DNA of 64,000 nt, taken from NCBI GenBank assembly GCA_001579985.1, contig LRSR01003474.1, positions 1 through 64,000 on the forward strand. Reading direction: 5' to 3'. Of this stretch, positions 45,494 through 55,700 are shown piece after piece. The position numbers were made by a program, and so were the translations under genes. This stretch comes from Hypsibius dujardini. Taxonomy: Eukaryota; Tardigrada; Eutardigrada; Parachela; Hypsibiidae. A model generated the notes under the pieces. That model worked only from the letters and a program-made list of their open reading frames with translations. It searched no databases and had not been told where the DNA came from. Position 1 is the stretch's first letter. The number at the start of each line of letters is the position of its first letter.

Positions 45494-46627
45494 CATCACT
45501 TCGGTGGGATTGATCATAGTTTTTAGACGAACAATGAAACTGCAAATGTTCCGCAGCCAAATTTAACACAAATCAGCCGGTAATGAAAGGAAAGTTCGAG
45601 TAGTACTGAAAGTGAGTTCCGATGATTTAATTTCCTTTTCAGGCAGTACACGCCATTCCGAATGTTGCTACTTTTTTGCTGCAAGCTTGTCTCTCTGACT
45701 GTTTTTTTTAGCCATCAGAAATTGACCAGGCCAAAAGTATAAAATTATAATAATGCAATTGCGCTCAATTTGTATCTTGATATCCATCGACTCCAAGTTC
45801 GGCCTGTCATTTGCAGTGTTAAAACAGACAATTGAGGGCGTGTCCAAAAAATGGGAAATTTATTATAAAAATTGTCCGATAATTGTTCGGTATATGAGAC
45901 TTTATAAAATGTCAACATCATTTCGTTTTTCACTTAAATATTCTTGCAAGATTTACGATGCACTTCTGTTTTTCCCCCACAGTGCGGAACAATACGTCCG
46001 ATGTACCTTCTATTAGTTCCCTCGCAATCGACAAAGACAAGTCTGCTAGGCGACCAGTTCTTTCGAATTGAGTGACCTGAATCATGCACTGTCGCGCGAA
46101 AAGGTAAACGCAGTGTCGGGTATTGTACATGTATTGTACTAAAATATGAGAGTGAAAGTTGAATTCGTATCAGCGAAGAATGCGGATGAGTGCAACCGCA
46201 AAATGATTATCATGTTTCACTTGTGACGCATTTTCCTGCACTTTGCATCACTAGCAAGCCAAATTCAAAGCAAGCCGGCTATTGCAAGCCAAATTCAACT
46301 AGGTACATTAAAGCGGACAAATCTTGCTACATCTCACTATGACTATTTTTTGCAATTAAAATTTCACAAGGTTGTTGCTTTTGCGGTTGGACTAGTTGGC
46401 TTCTCAACCATCGAATTGACGACTCAGATTTGTCGCTGTAAGTTTGAGTTACTACGAGTACTCATCCTAACAGTTAGTATTTTTTTCGATTTTATTTTTG
46501 ATTTTGGTAATATTTGAGCTTGCAAAACGGTTCCCTATATTGGCTCGTGGAGGCGATTTGAAGAATTACCCGTAGTACCTACAGTACGCCATTGTGTTTG
46601 AATTGAATGGTGTGGCGAATCGCGTCC
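45494..46627. other. intergenic
   Basis: No gene or element recognised. Confidence 0.5.
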
Positions 46628-46927
46628 TTTGTATTGCAGGAAGTAATGGTTAATCAGCGCAAAACTGTGGCCGCCCTCGACAGGATCGCCAAGCTCCACA
46701 ATCTATACGACGCCACGACGGACAGCTTCACGGGAATTTTTTCACCCAGAGATACTCTCACTGCCGGGGTCGACCTGACGGACAATCCATTCACCGATAC
46801 CAAGTTCAATGTTGAGGACTGAGACGGCAACAAATTTCGCAACCTAGACATCTCGGCGGATTTGCAGATAAGTTGCCTGGCGGGTCTGGTGAATTTGGAG
46901 GATTTCGGCAGCTACTTGGAAGACTGA
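46628..46927 (+). pseudogene. fossil fragment of an SNTX/cytolysin-like N-terminal region
   Basis: A plus-strand stretch after a possible acceptor resembles the N-terminal part of stonustoxin/neoverrucotoxin-like proteins (HNLYDATTDSF, LTDNPFTDTKF, LAGLVNLE). Many animals carry non-toxic members of this superfamily, so a toxin role is not implied. It is short and broken. The rest of the gene is not seen nearby. Confidence 0.5.
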
Positions 46928-46977
46928 GGCGCATTTCAGTGGGTAGGTGGTTTTGTACGCACACCTGGGACCATATA

Positions 46978-47539
46978 CAGTAAAACTCGTGTAATGTAAA
47001 CCTCGTCTATATTGAACTATCCATCTGCACCGATTTCGTCCTATACATATAACATAGGGGGCGAAACTTAATGTAAATATTCCCTCTATATGGTATGTTG
47101 AACAAGTTTCGCGGTCAACTATGTAAAACGCACCTCCCTTAAACTGAATTCGACATTTTTCCTTGAAAATTTTTGACGAAATCCCTCTTGTTTCTTACTT
47201 TTAATCTTTCCTGCAAGCCACTGCAGTGTTTATCTGAGCATTGAGCTGCATGTGTTAGTTTCTGTACGTTATACATTTTGTTAAAATGGCACCGATCGTT
47301 GAAGTAAAATGCTAAGGCAAAGGAACTAACTCTTGTCCAGAAAATTTTGCTGTTGAAGGATCCCGTTCATACGAAACAAAATGCTGCGGCGGCTCAGTAC
47401 AAAATTTCTACCGGCACTAAGTTTTACTGGGGGAAATTTCGCCCCCCCCTCCCCGCCTCGGGGTGCCCTTGGGGGCCCCTAGGGGCCCGTTGAACAAAAA
47501 TTTTGGATTTTTGAGGTTCAAATTAGACGAGTTTTACTA
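46978..47539 (+). mobile_element. pogo/Tigger-like element, internally deleted (562 bp)
   Basis: The ends cagtaaaactcgt and (reverse complement) tagtaaaactcgtctaat are the pogo-type termini, flanked by TA on both sides (46976-46977 and 47540-47541). Inside (about 47314-47440) lies a remnant of the CENP-B-type DNA-binding N-terminus (KAKELTLVQKILLLKD, then AAAAQYKISTGTKFYW). A frame change separates it from an upstream MAPIVEVKC start. The DDE catalytic part is absent. A G/C-rich run (47430-47490) follows the HTH remnant. Confidence 0.78.
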
Positions 47540-47707
47540 TATATGGAAAACGCGGTTTGCGTTACGCCTTAGAATCGCGTTGCTGCACCAGTCTCAAAAG
47601 TAAGTTTCCACGCGGTAGTGCCACTGCCATAATGCCACTGCCAGTGTCAGTGCCATAGCGCCACTGCTAGTGTCAGTGCCATACTGACACGATTGCTATA
47701 CACCCGC

Positions 47708-47880
47708 CTGAAACCAACAACAATCTGATAAAAAAAACTGCATTTAAATGATAATGCGTATTCTTTGAAAAAAGATATTCAATTACTAAATGCTTATACT
47801 GTAATAATCATATGAATAATCTGAAAAAAAAATGTGTACGGAAGGCCTTTTTCATTAAACGTTAATTACGAACACCTATT
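47708..47880 (-). pseudogene. dispersed fragment of GPCR-array intron and exon 2 edge
   Basis: Closely matches 32235-32400 of GPCR copy C, covering most of the intron and the first few codons of exon 2 (aacaatctgataaaaaaactgcattta, gtgtacggaaggc, aaacgttaatta). It lies 12 kb from the array, with no other GPCR sequence around it. A mismatched edge at both ends suggests a copied scrap, not a residual gene. Confidence 0.75.
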
Positions 47881-47972
47881 TATACGACTGTCACCCCGAG
47901 ATCACTTTTTAATGGAATTTCCGAAAAGATTGCACTGGGCACAAGGCAAACAGCTCAAGATTGCTCCAATAT

Positions 47973-48748
47973 TCATACCGAGTTGGAACAAATTCTAAGT
48001 CGGTTAAGTGACCTTGTCAAAACCTCCAACTTTCGATCGGTGAAGAAACTCTTTTCGTCTAGCTTAATCGTCGGACGAGCTCCCTTCTCATGACAGAAAA
48101 TGCCATTAACCAACCGAACGTTTGCTCTTGTGAAAAACATGCTGTAAAAATATTCCCAGTTTAGCACCATCCCCCGTAGCACATTCTGCGATGCTTGAAT
48201 GAATGCATCCTGAAGCACACACTGCGGAACCTGGTGGTCGTATTCAAACTTTTCAAATAACTTCCGGCTGTTGCGGTTGGCCGCCGGTTTGACTGGATGG
48301 TCTTCGTCACACATTGCCAGGTAGTATTTGCCTTCGCAGGGAAAGACCCCTTCCTCATTACAGATGGCGCGCAAGCTGAGTCGATCAAAGTAGCAACCGT
48401 GGTAACCATTTTCGCGAAGCTTGACCTTGAACTTGTGCAGCAGTGGACCGAAGACGCGCTTACGGATGAACGGGTCTCGGACCTGTTTGTTGATGGCCTG
48501 GCGGAGATTTCGGAGGTATCCTCGGATGCGACTGGTTGAATTCCAGGATAAAAACTAAATCATATCTGCCGGTCACTAAAACAGTAAATGAATTTGCATG
48601 GGAGAAGAGAAAGAATGCGGACAATTACCTGGTTCTTCAGGGTGAACTTATCCGCTAGTCCAACGAACCATTCGTCATCCTCCTCAATGCTCTCCAAATG
48701 TGAGCGATCAACTGAGAACACAACAACGGCATGGGCAATGTTAGAGAT
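47973..48748 (-). CDS. unrecognised protein, last two exons
   Basis: Exon 48748-48629 (acceptor tttag, donor cag|gtaatt) and exon 48554-47973 (acceptor gatttag) join in phase 0 for 234 codons to a stop. The sequence looks truly coding: ISNIAHAVVVFSVDRSHLES, then SRIRGYLRNLRQAINKQVRDPF, a Cys-rich middle (ENGYHGCYFDRLSLRAICNEEGVFPCEG) and a basic tail (RKLEVLTRSLNRLRICSNSV). Upstream exons are not identified with confidence. There is a minus-strand open stretch at 48960-49160 (FMDHAGAEVTRQSWTF), but its donor phase does not fit. No family is recognised and no membrane segment is seen. Confidence 0.6.
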
Positions 48749-49154
48749 CTAAACAAACAGAAATAAGAGGAAGGAGTGTGGGATGTAGAACAGTGATGCA
48801 ACGCACTTCTTAGGGGGGGGAAGGCTTTTTGACACAGAAAAATAAACTTATAGAGAAATTTATGCAGGGTTAATGTTTTATTACAAGTAACTTCGATAAC
48901 TCAGAAGGCCATCCTAATGACAGATAGATTGGATTACCAAGGGTCATAGCACGTTGCACGTTATGTATGTATGTACCTCCACGTTGAAGTTGAGCATTCA
49001 AGTGCATTGGTGGCGTCGGTAGCCATTCTTCACCGGGCCGAAGAATGACAAACATAGCGAACCGTCTAAATCGCGAGAACGTCCAAGACTGGCGGGTTAC
49101 TTCAGCGCCAGCGTGGTCCATGAAAACGCGCACGGTAACCGGGTCTACCCTTAG

Positions 49155-49469
49155 CTCCAATACCGAACACGCTGGAAGGGAAACGTATAACCAATCAGGA
49201 AGGTGCTCCTACACTTTGCATGGTCAATTTTACCGTTAGTAAGTAAAGTTGTGAAACTCGACGCGTTAGCCAGCCTTTTCATCGTTCGTGTACAGTTCAT
49301 GACAATGTACGGTTCCTTCTTCCCCATATTTCAGAGGAAGCCGTCAGTGTGGTGTCAGTCAATCGATCCAACTGGGTAAGAACTCTACACCCTGCAGCTG
49401 CAGTAAACGCATTCCTCGGAAACTCACCAGAAGATTTGAAGGATTACTACAAACAACCCATCCTTTGAA
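49155..49469 (+). CDS. candidate terminal exons of a small plus-strand gene
   Basis: A consensus donor (gtta|gtaagt, 49239) and acceptor (atatttcag, ending 49335) define a 97-bp intron. Across it the frame is open from about 49155 to a stop at 49467 (MVNFTVKEAVSVVSVNRSNW, then LGNSPEDLKDYYKQPIL). An ATG at 49220 may be the start, or a further exon may precede. The opposite strand is also open nearby, so support is modest. No family is recognised. Confidence 0.28.
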
Positions 49470-50235
49470 ATATTGCTCAAGGATCTACTTTTTCAATCCA
49501 ATAAAACTGAATGAAGCGAGGCTGACTGTAGACTTGGTCTGATCTGCATGATCAGTCTCTGGAAATTTCAGATAACGACGATATATGTTTCTCGATAAGA
49601 TTACTGATTGTTTGTCGGACGAATATCTGATAATCGGTCAAATGAGCACTTCAAGTTCCTACTGTAATCTGGAAATTAAATTCTTTGTCTACTTTTCTAC
49701 CGTCACTTTTCCACAAAAATGTCTGAACCAAATAATGATTTTCATCTTTATATAGAATGTATGGGGAATCTCTAAACGCCAAAGCACATGTGTAGTAAAA
49801 AAACGCAGACTCAAAAAAATTACAATTCTCATAAAATAAATGTAAAATTTTGTATTATTCGAGTACTAAATCAGGTGTTCCAATGCAAAGAAAGTTACCA
49901 CTGGGTTAAATTTCATTTCAAATGTTGATTTAGGTACAGAATACTCAAGCCATCGTCAGGAGCCCATCGGAAAATAAACCACGTAAGAAAATGAAGATGC
50001 AGTTAAACTATGCTGTTCCGGTCCCAGCCTGCCTTAATAAACACCCTCAGGCCAAATTGTGCTGACATGAAGACTCACAATCATCTGTACTCGATTAAGT
50101 AACATTTATAGCCGGCACAAGTCTGTATCAATAAGTGTTATCTGAATCACAAGCCGGGGCAGAGCAACAACGGTTCAAACAACGCAATCCCGGACATGAA
50201 TATTAATTTCCAATTTACAATTCAAAATATCAAGT
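49470..50235. other. intergenic, A/T-rich
   Basis: No gene recognised. Confidence 0.5.
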
Positions 50236-51048
50236 TTATGAATTGCCAGTTGACACAGCCGGCCAGGCGGTCGGTAGCGGTTGGAAAACCACCCGATCTT
50301 GAGGTTGAACAATTGGAGCCAGGTACATCATCGGAGCACCAGCTGGTTGAAACGCCGGACCATTTACCCCTGTCCCATTCGTTACAGTTGCCCCGTTTGA
50401 GACGGTTATTCCATTGCTCACCGTCGCGGGATTCTGACAGACCAGATAAGTAGTCGAATTCACCGAATTCTCTCCGCATGTGTTGGAACAAGCAAACGCC
50501 GCTGTGATCGTGAAGAAAATGAACTCGAGCGGGTAGAGGATGAAGGCAGCAATCATACGACCTGCAGACGGTGGTCCCGGTCCCCAGGGACCACGTCCAG
50601 GAGGTTTGATGCTCCGGGCTAGGGTAAGAGCGACCATGGCAAGGCAGAATATGATACTGATGATGGCCATTATCATGTGGGCCAACACTCTGGGCTTCCA
50701 TTTGCTGAAGGTGAGAGCGGGAAGTGCGGCGGTGATTCCGACGCAGCCGGTGATGATGAAGAAGATGCTCATGCCGATTCCGATGAGTCCGGTAATTGTC
50801 ACATACAGCTGGCCGAGAGCTAGAGAATGTAAAACGTGTGAATGAGGATTGCCAGTGGACGCCAGCTGAGTCATGCCACGTACCGACGAGTTCGACGATT
50901 AGAATGATAGCACCGAACACTACTTGGATGATGGCCAGTCCGAATGATCCTCTACGGTGACGGAGCGGAACGGCGGACTCAGTGATGGCGAAGGTGTAGG
51001 GTTTATCGCTGGGAAGCTGGAGCATTTTTGGAATGTTCTGGGTGTAGG
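50236..51048 (-). CDS. CD20/MS4A-like four-span membrane protein
   Basis: Exon 51048-50884 (ATG at 51025) and exon 50819-50236 splice in phase 1 (donor gtacgt, acceptor ttctctag) to 241 residues. Four hydrophobic segments: FGLAIIQVVFGAIILIVELV, ITGLIGIGMSIFFIITGCVG, LAHMIMAIISIIFCLAMVAL and AFILYPLEFIFFTITAAFAC. The second carries a small-residue-rich GIGMSIF..GCVGI pattern seen in the MS4A/CD20 family. The loop between TM3 and TM4 is Pro/Gly-rich (PPGRGPWGPGPP). The C-tail begins with Cys pairs and an NG-rich run (VSNGITVSNGATVTNGTGVNG broken by single changes). An acceptor just upstream of the ATG (51049) implies a 5' non-coding or short coding exon further right. MARVEL-type proteins are the main alternative. 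Confidence 0.68.
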
Positions 51049-51394
51049 CTATAAGAAATATAATTTGCTTTAGGAGATTGAATTTACTCACACAGCTAAA
51101 CTGAGTCGATGTTCGAAGGTGATGATGGGCACAGTGTATGCGATGAAAATAATAAATATTCTTTACTGTATGTGACTTATTGGAGTAAGAAAATAGCTGT
51201 GCGTTCTAGCGAGACGTCTAAACAGACGAGTCCAAGTCCGGTTCCGGATACTTTGCAGAAGTGTGTCGTGTGGTACCGTCGTATGTGAGTAGGTCTGCGC
51301 ATTGTGGCAGCGACAGCGCCTAAAGCTATTGTCATATACAAGTGCGTATCAATGAAATGAATTTCGGCAGAGCGGTCTGTATTAAAAAGCAGTA
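51049..51394. other. 5' region of the CD20-like gene
   Basis: No further coding sequence recognised. It contains the presumed first intron and promoter. Confidence 0.4.
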
Positions 51395-51743
51395 CGAGGT
51401 AAAGGCCGTTAACCAGGCCGCTTTTAGAAATCGTAACTTAATCAGGCCAGCAGGTGGCGCATAAGTCGTTTTTGCGAAGTCGAAAGGAAAAGGAACTGAA
51501 GTAGCGCCTCTACCGAACTGCTTGCACACTTCTCCATTGAGATTCTTCCCTTCCTTTTTTTGGACTCAAATTCGAACCGTGAGGCTTGGGAACGAACTAA
51601 AATGGGTCAGAGAATTTTTCTGAATGTTTTCAAGCATCTCTTATGGCATGGCAGCACTGCAGCGCCGGGAAATCAACGTCGAAAAAACCGGCCTGGTTAA
51701 GTTAGGATTTCTAAAAGCGGCCTGGTTAACGGCCTTTACCTCG
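51395..51743. mobile_element. complete TA-flanked MITE, family 2, 349 bp
   Basis: Starts cgaggtaaaggccgttaacc and ends with its reverse complement. The inverted repeats extend about 55 bases with a few differences. TA flanks both ends (51393-51394 and 51744-51745), as for Tc1/mariner/pogo-mobilised MITEs. No coding capacity. A truncated relative lies at 38045-38310. Confidence 0.85.
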
Positions 51744-51745
51744 TA

Positions 51746-52419
51746 TAATCAGACGCACGAACCCCATTTCGCATGACTCAGTTACCGTGACCATGGGTTA
51801 AAAGATTGCCTCCGCCAAGCAGGACATTTCTAAACAGTCTATCCAACTCAAAATAGGCAGGCTGCAGAATCTGTGGTTATGTTAAATGGTACGTAATACA
51901 TTTTTTATTGATTCGTCGTCGGCCAATGCTACTAGTGAAAACCTGACAAACATTTGCAGTCGAACAGGCCGGGGACAAGTGAACGAAATGAGAGCCTGGA
52001 ACGAGGCAGCAATGAAAAATTATATCGAGTCCATCAAGTAAAGAGGCATGATTCCATTAACTCAAATGATTTAAAATAGGGAAATGCAGCTACTTTTGAG
52101 AGCATTCATAAGAAACTTTCATCGGGTAGCTCAGACAATGCAAGAAGCCACCCCATCAGGACAAACGCATTTCCTAGTGTTGTCAAGCCGGGGTTGGCAA
52201 ATGAAACGACATCCACCGTTCGATATGGCACATGCATTGGTCACTAACCAAAAAACATGAGTATCAAATTAAGACTTAAATACGAATGTACAGCACATCT
52301 CCCATCTCTCGTCTCCCATCTCCCATTCCAAATCTTTTATAAACATCTACCGTCGCTTGATCGAATAGTTGAACGGGCTAATCTAATGCGTCGCTAAATA
52401 TCTCTCACACGATGAATTT
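51746..52419. other. intergenic
   Basis: No gene recognised. Confidence 0.5.
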
Positions 52420-52522
52420 ACTGTAATGCCGCGTGGAAGTGGTGGGAGCGGCGTTCGCTTCATGCTAGGGAACATCATTCAACACGAACGCCGCTCCCAC
52501 CACTTCCACGCGGCATTACAGT
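52420..52522. repeat. perfect 38-bp inverted repeat with 27-base loop
   Basis: The left arm 52420-52457 and right arm 52485-52522 are exact reverse complements (gccgcgtggaagtggtggga core). The arms are GC-rich in A/T-rich surroundings. A transcript would fold into an unbroken hairpin. Confidence 0.95.
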
Positions 52523-52788
52523 GGCTGTCAAAAGAGTGGCTGCTGCCGAATAATTCATGTGCATTCAAACTGGATTTTAAGTGCTACAGAATAAAACATT
52601 CTGTTTTCAACATTTTAACATTTAACAATAAAAACCTCACTGGAATGAAATGAATAAGCAATTTCCTTTTCCTTTGCTGCTGGCAAAGGAGTTTTCCTAG
52701 CTTTGCTCTCCCTATGTGTGCTTCATGCTTGAATTTCATATAATTTCACGATCCGGATAACGGTGTCTCTTTTCAAAAGATTTCAAGA
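52523..52788. other. upstream region of the receptor gene
   Basis: Presumed promoter and leader. No unambiguous TATA box. Confidence 0.4.
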
Positions 52789-55700
52789 ATGACATTAGGA
52801 AACGCTTTTGCTGTTTGCATAGTGGCTGTAACATTCTTTGAGGCTTGCAGTGCTGCTGACACGCTGAACGTTGAAATATTATCCCCGGCTTCGATGAGCA
52901 CCAAACTGTTCGGCGCACTGCCGTTTGTTGGGCCAGCCTTCCAGTCCGGGCGTGAGGCCGTGAAACGCGACTATCCACGGCTAAATGTGTCACAAGCCTT
53001 CATTTTATCCCGTGATGAGGAGACAAACAGTCAGTGCGGGGAGTGGGACAGCGACAATCAAGTTGCAGACTACTATTATAATAAGCGACCTCAACGACCC
53101 ACGGATGAGCGTAATACGTGGACGCTCTTTGTTCTGTCAGGTGCGTCGTGGCTAGGGGCTCCTTTAGCGTCTTTACAGGTCGAACCCAGACCCCTGGGAG
53201 TGGAACCAGGGGGTGGACAACGTGGCAGAAAGCATTTGTCAGAAGTTATTCCAAAAATCGATGGCTCGACACTGATCATATCTAAACTTGTGAGGGTCTG
53301 GGGATCTGAAATCTAAGGGGCCCTGGATATAAAACGTTCTCAAAAACTTCAGTTTTTCATCAGATTTTTTTTTGCTGTCAAAAAGATGCGTACAATCGTT
53401 CTCTTTGCCTGCGCAATTTAAGCGATAAATAAGTAAGCTACATCTGATCCAAAGCTGAAGTTTTTGAAAATGTTTTGAAATCTTTTGGCTGCCTCGGATT
53501 TCAGATACCTTGACCCTCACAAGTTTTGAAATAATCACAAACTGCCGATTTTTTAAAAATTATTGAAAAAGTTATTTTGCTCGATGCCCACCTCCTGGTT
53601 AGGACCCTTAAGTACCCTAAATTGGTTACTGATCTGCAAACACCTTGTGATTGTGCGCTAATTTTTGCAGGCTGCCCCAGTAGTATCGCTGGAGTGCAAC
53701 AGTTTGCTACCGGCCTAAACAAAGTGGTTCTCTTGAGGTAAGGATTCTGGTGTTTTGACGTTAGAAGAAACGATACGAAGGGTCTGTCTATCGTTGTTAT
53801 AAACAGATTGAGCTCTACTAAATCCTCTCCGTTTTTTATATCTAATTCGGTTTCAACCCAATTATAGCGGAATCTCTAGCGCCTATCTCACTGACAAATC
53901 AGCATTTCCGACCCTATTGACCACCGCCATTTCAGCGACTTCTCCTGTGATGTATGTCACGTTCCTCAAACTCGTACAGCTCTACAAGTGGGAAAGTGTG
54001 ACCATGGTAACAGAGATGGGCGGTATCAATCCAGCTTATTCGGTGGTCGGGCGTGCCATTTTTGATCTGCTTGTCAACGCGAGGCCACGAATTGCGGCAA
54101 CCTTCATACCGGTCAGCCTTACCGGGCCGGTCAGCAATAGCGTCCTGAATAAGATACTGGACCAGTTTGCGTCATCGAGTCGAAGTAAGGTAGCGCATAT
54201 ATAGATTGTAAGCATGTAAACTAGCAAGCAGTGCCACAGAACAAACAGACTGACTGGTAGGCGGGCAGCCAGGCATGCAAACAAACAAACAGACAGACAG
54301 ATAGACAGACGGACAATGTCCTCGGCATGATAATATCTTTATGTCAAAGAATCTGATTCCCTGCATCTTTGTTGTTCCATGTTATTGCAGTCATGATTCT
54401 CCTGGCTGACTCGTTACCTGCCAATAAATTGTTGGTAAGCATTGTACAAAAAATGACCAAAAAAGCAATTTTCGGGTACGATAGTTGGGATGCCAAAGGC
54501 CCAGGTAGTATCAAATGTCGCCCTGCCGTGTTTGCCTTATGAAAATGCCTGCGGAGATGACGTTATTTCTGATAGATCCAGGCCGGAGTAAGGAACATGA
54601 CGGATGGATCATTTGTAAGTAGAATTGGCCAATGGGTACCTCGACGTAAAGCATGACAGCCACACCGTGCGGCAGCGGCATTGCCGTGCCGCAGGATTGA
54701 TTGCTTTATGAATCCTATTTTGTGGATATCGTTTAATTTTGCTTAATCAGAATTTTTTATCACTCATCGCAGTTATAGATCTATATTCTTGTGTTTTCTA
54801 CAGTAATTAGAGACAAATTAATTTTCCGTCACGTGCCGCGCCGTTCCAAAATTTCGGGCAGTGCTGCCGCTTGCCGCGTGAAATTTAATTTTGTGAATGC
54901 CGCCTGATGCCGCGCCGCGTAAAATATGAGACTATTTTTCCGCTGCCGCATTTTAAAAGTCAGGCGGTGTCATGCTTTACCTTGACGCACCCCTGTTCCA
55001 AAAATTTACCACTTTTTTAAGCTTCACGTCATATGGGACTGATGCGAACGCCTCAATTCTGTTTTGAAACAGGTTTATCTACTCACTACACCACTTAGTC
55101 TACCATTCGATGGAAGTCGCCTGCGGAATATTTCCGATGGATATCGTTTCGAAGTAAGGCACGTTGGCGCATTTGAGCGTTTTGAATTTTCATGCAGAAA
55201 TAACCACGCATATCTCCCGCCTGTGATGAAGGAGGCTCGGAAGTCGTATCCCTCCTGCATATTGCTGACCGTGGGCTGGGATGGGGAGATTATTCAGGGT
55301 GTGCAGATGCCCAGGTCGCACCCATTCGCTGATGCTTGGAAGCTCGCATCAAAGCGTGAGTATGACTATGCTTATCCGCCGAACCAGGGAGTAAGTACTG
55401 CCTGTTAGTCTAATAGGGGCCCGTTTCGGGTCCTTACTGGTCGGTACTAAGACCCCTAGGGGCAGGCCTGAAAAAGCAATCTTGAACAGGCATTCTATCG
55501 TGCAAGCCAATTTTATGATCGCAAATAATCATGGTGGGCTTTAGTATGAGAAAAAAACTAAAGTTTTTGAAAATTAAATTAAGATTTTGGAGGCTCTGAA
55601 ATTTCAGACCCAACATACCTTCATAAGTATTAAAATTACGAGGAAGAATCGGTCGACCTTTGGAGTAATTAGTCCAAAAGGTCGATCCGTTCTCCCTGAT

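Noticed and set aside
48870-49160. Minus-strand frame as upstream exon of the unknown gene at 47973
   Set aside because: Plausible coding look, but the available donor phase gives an immediate stop when joined to the exon at 48748, and the plus strand is also open.
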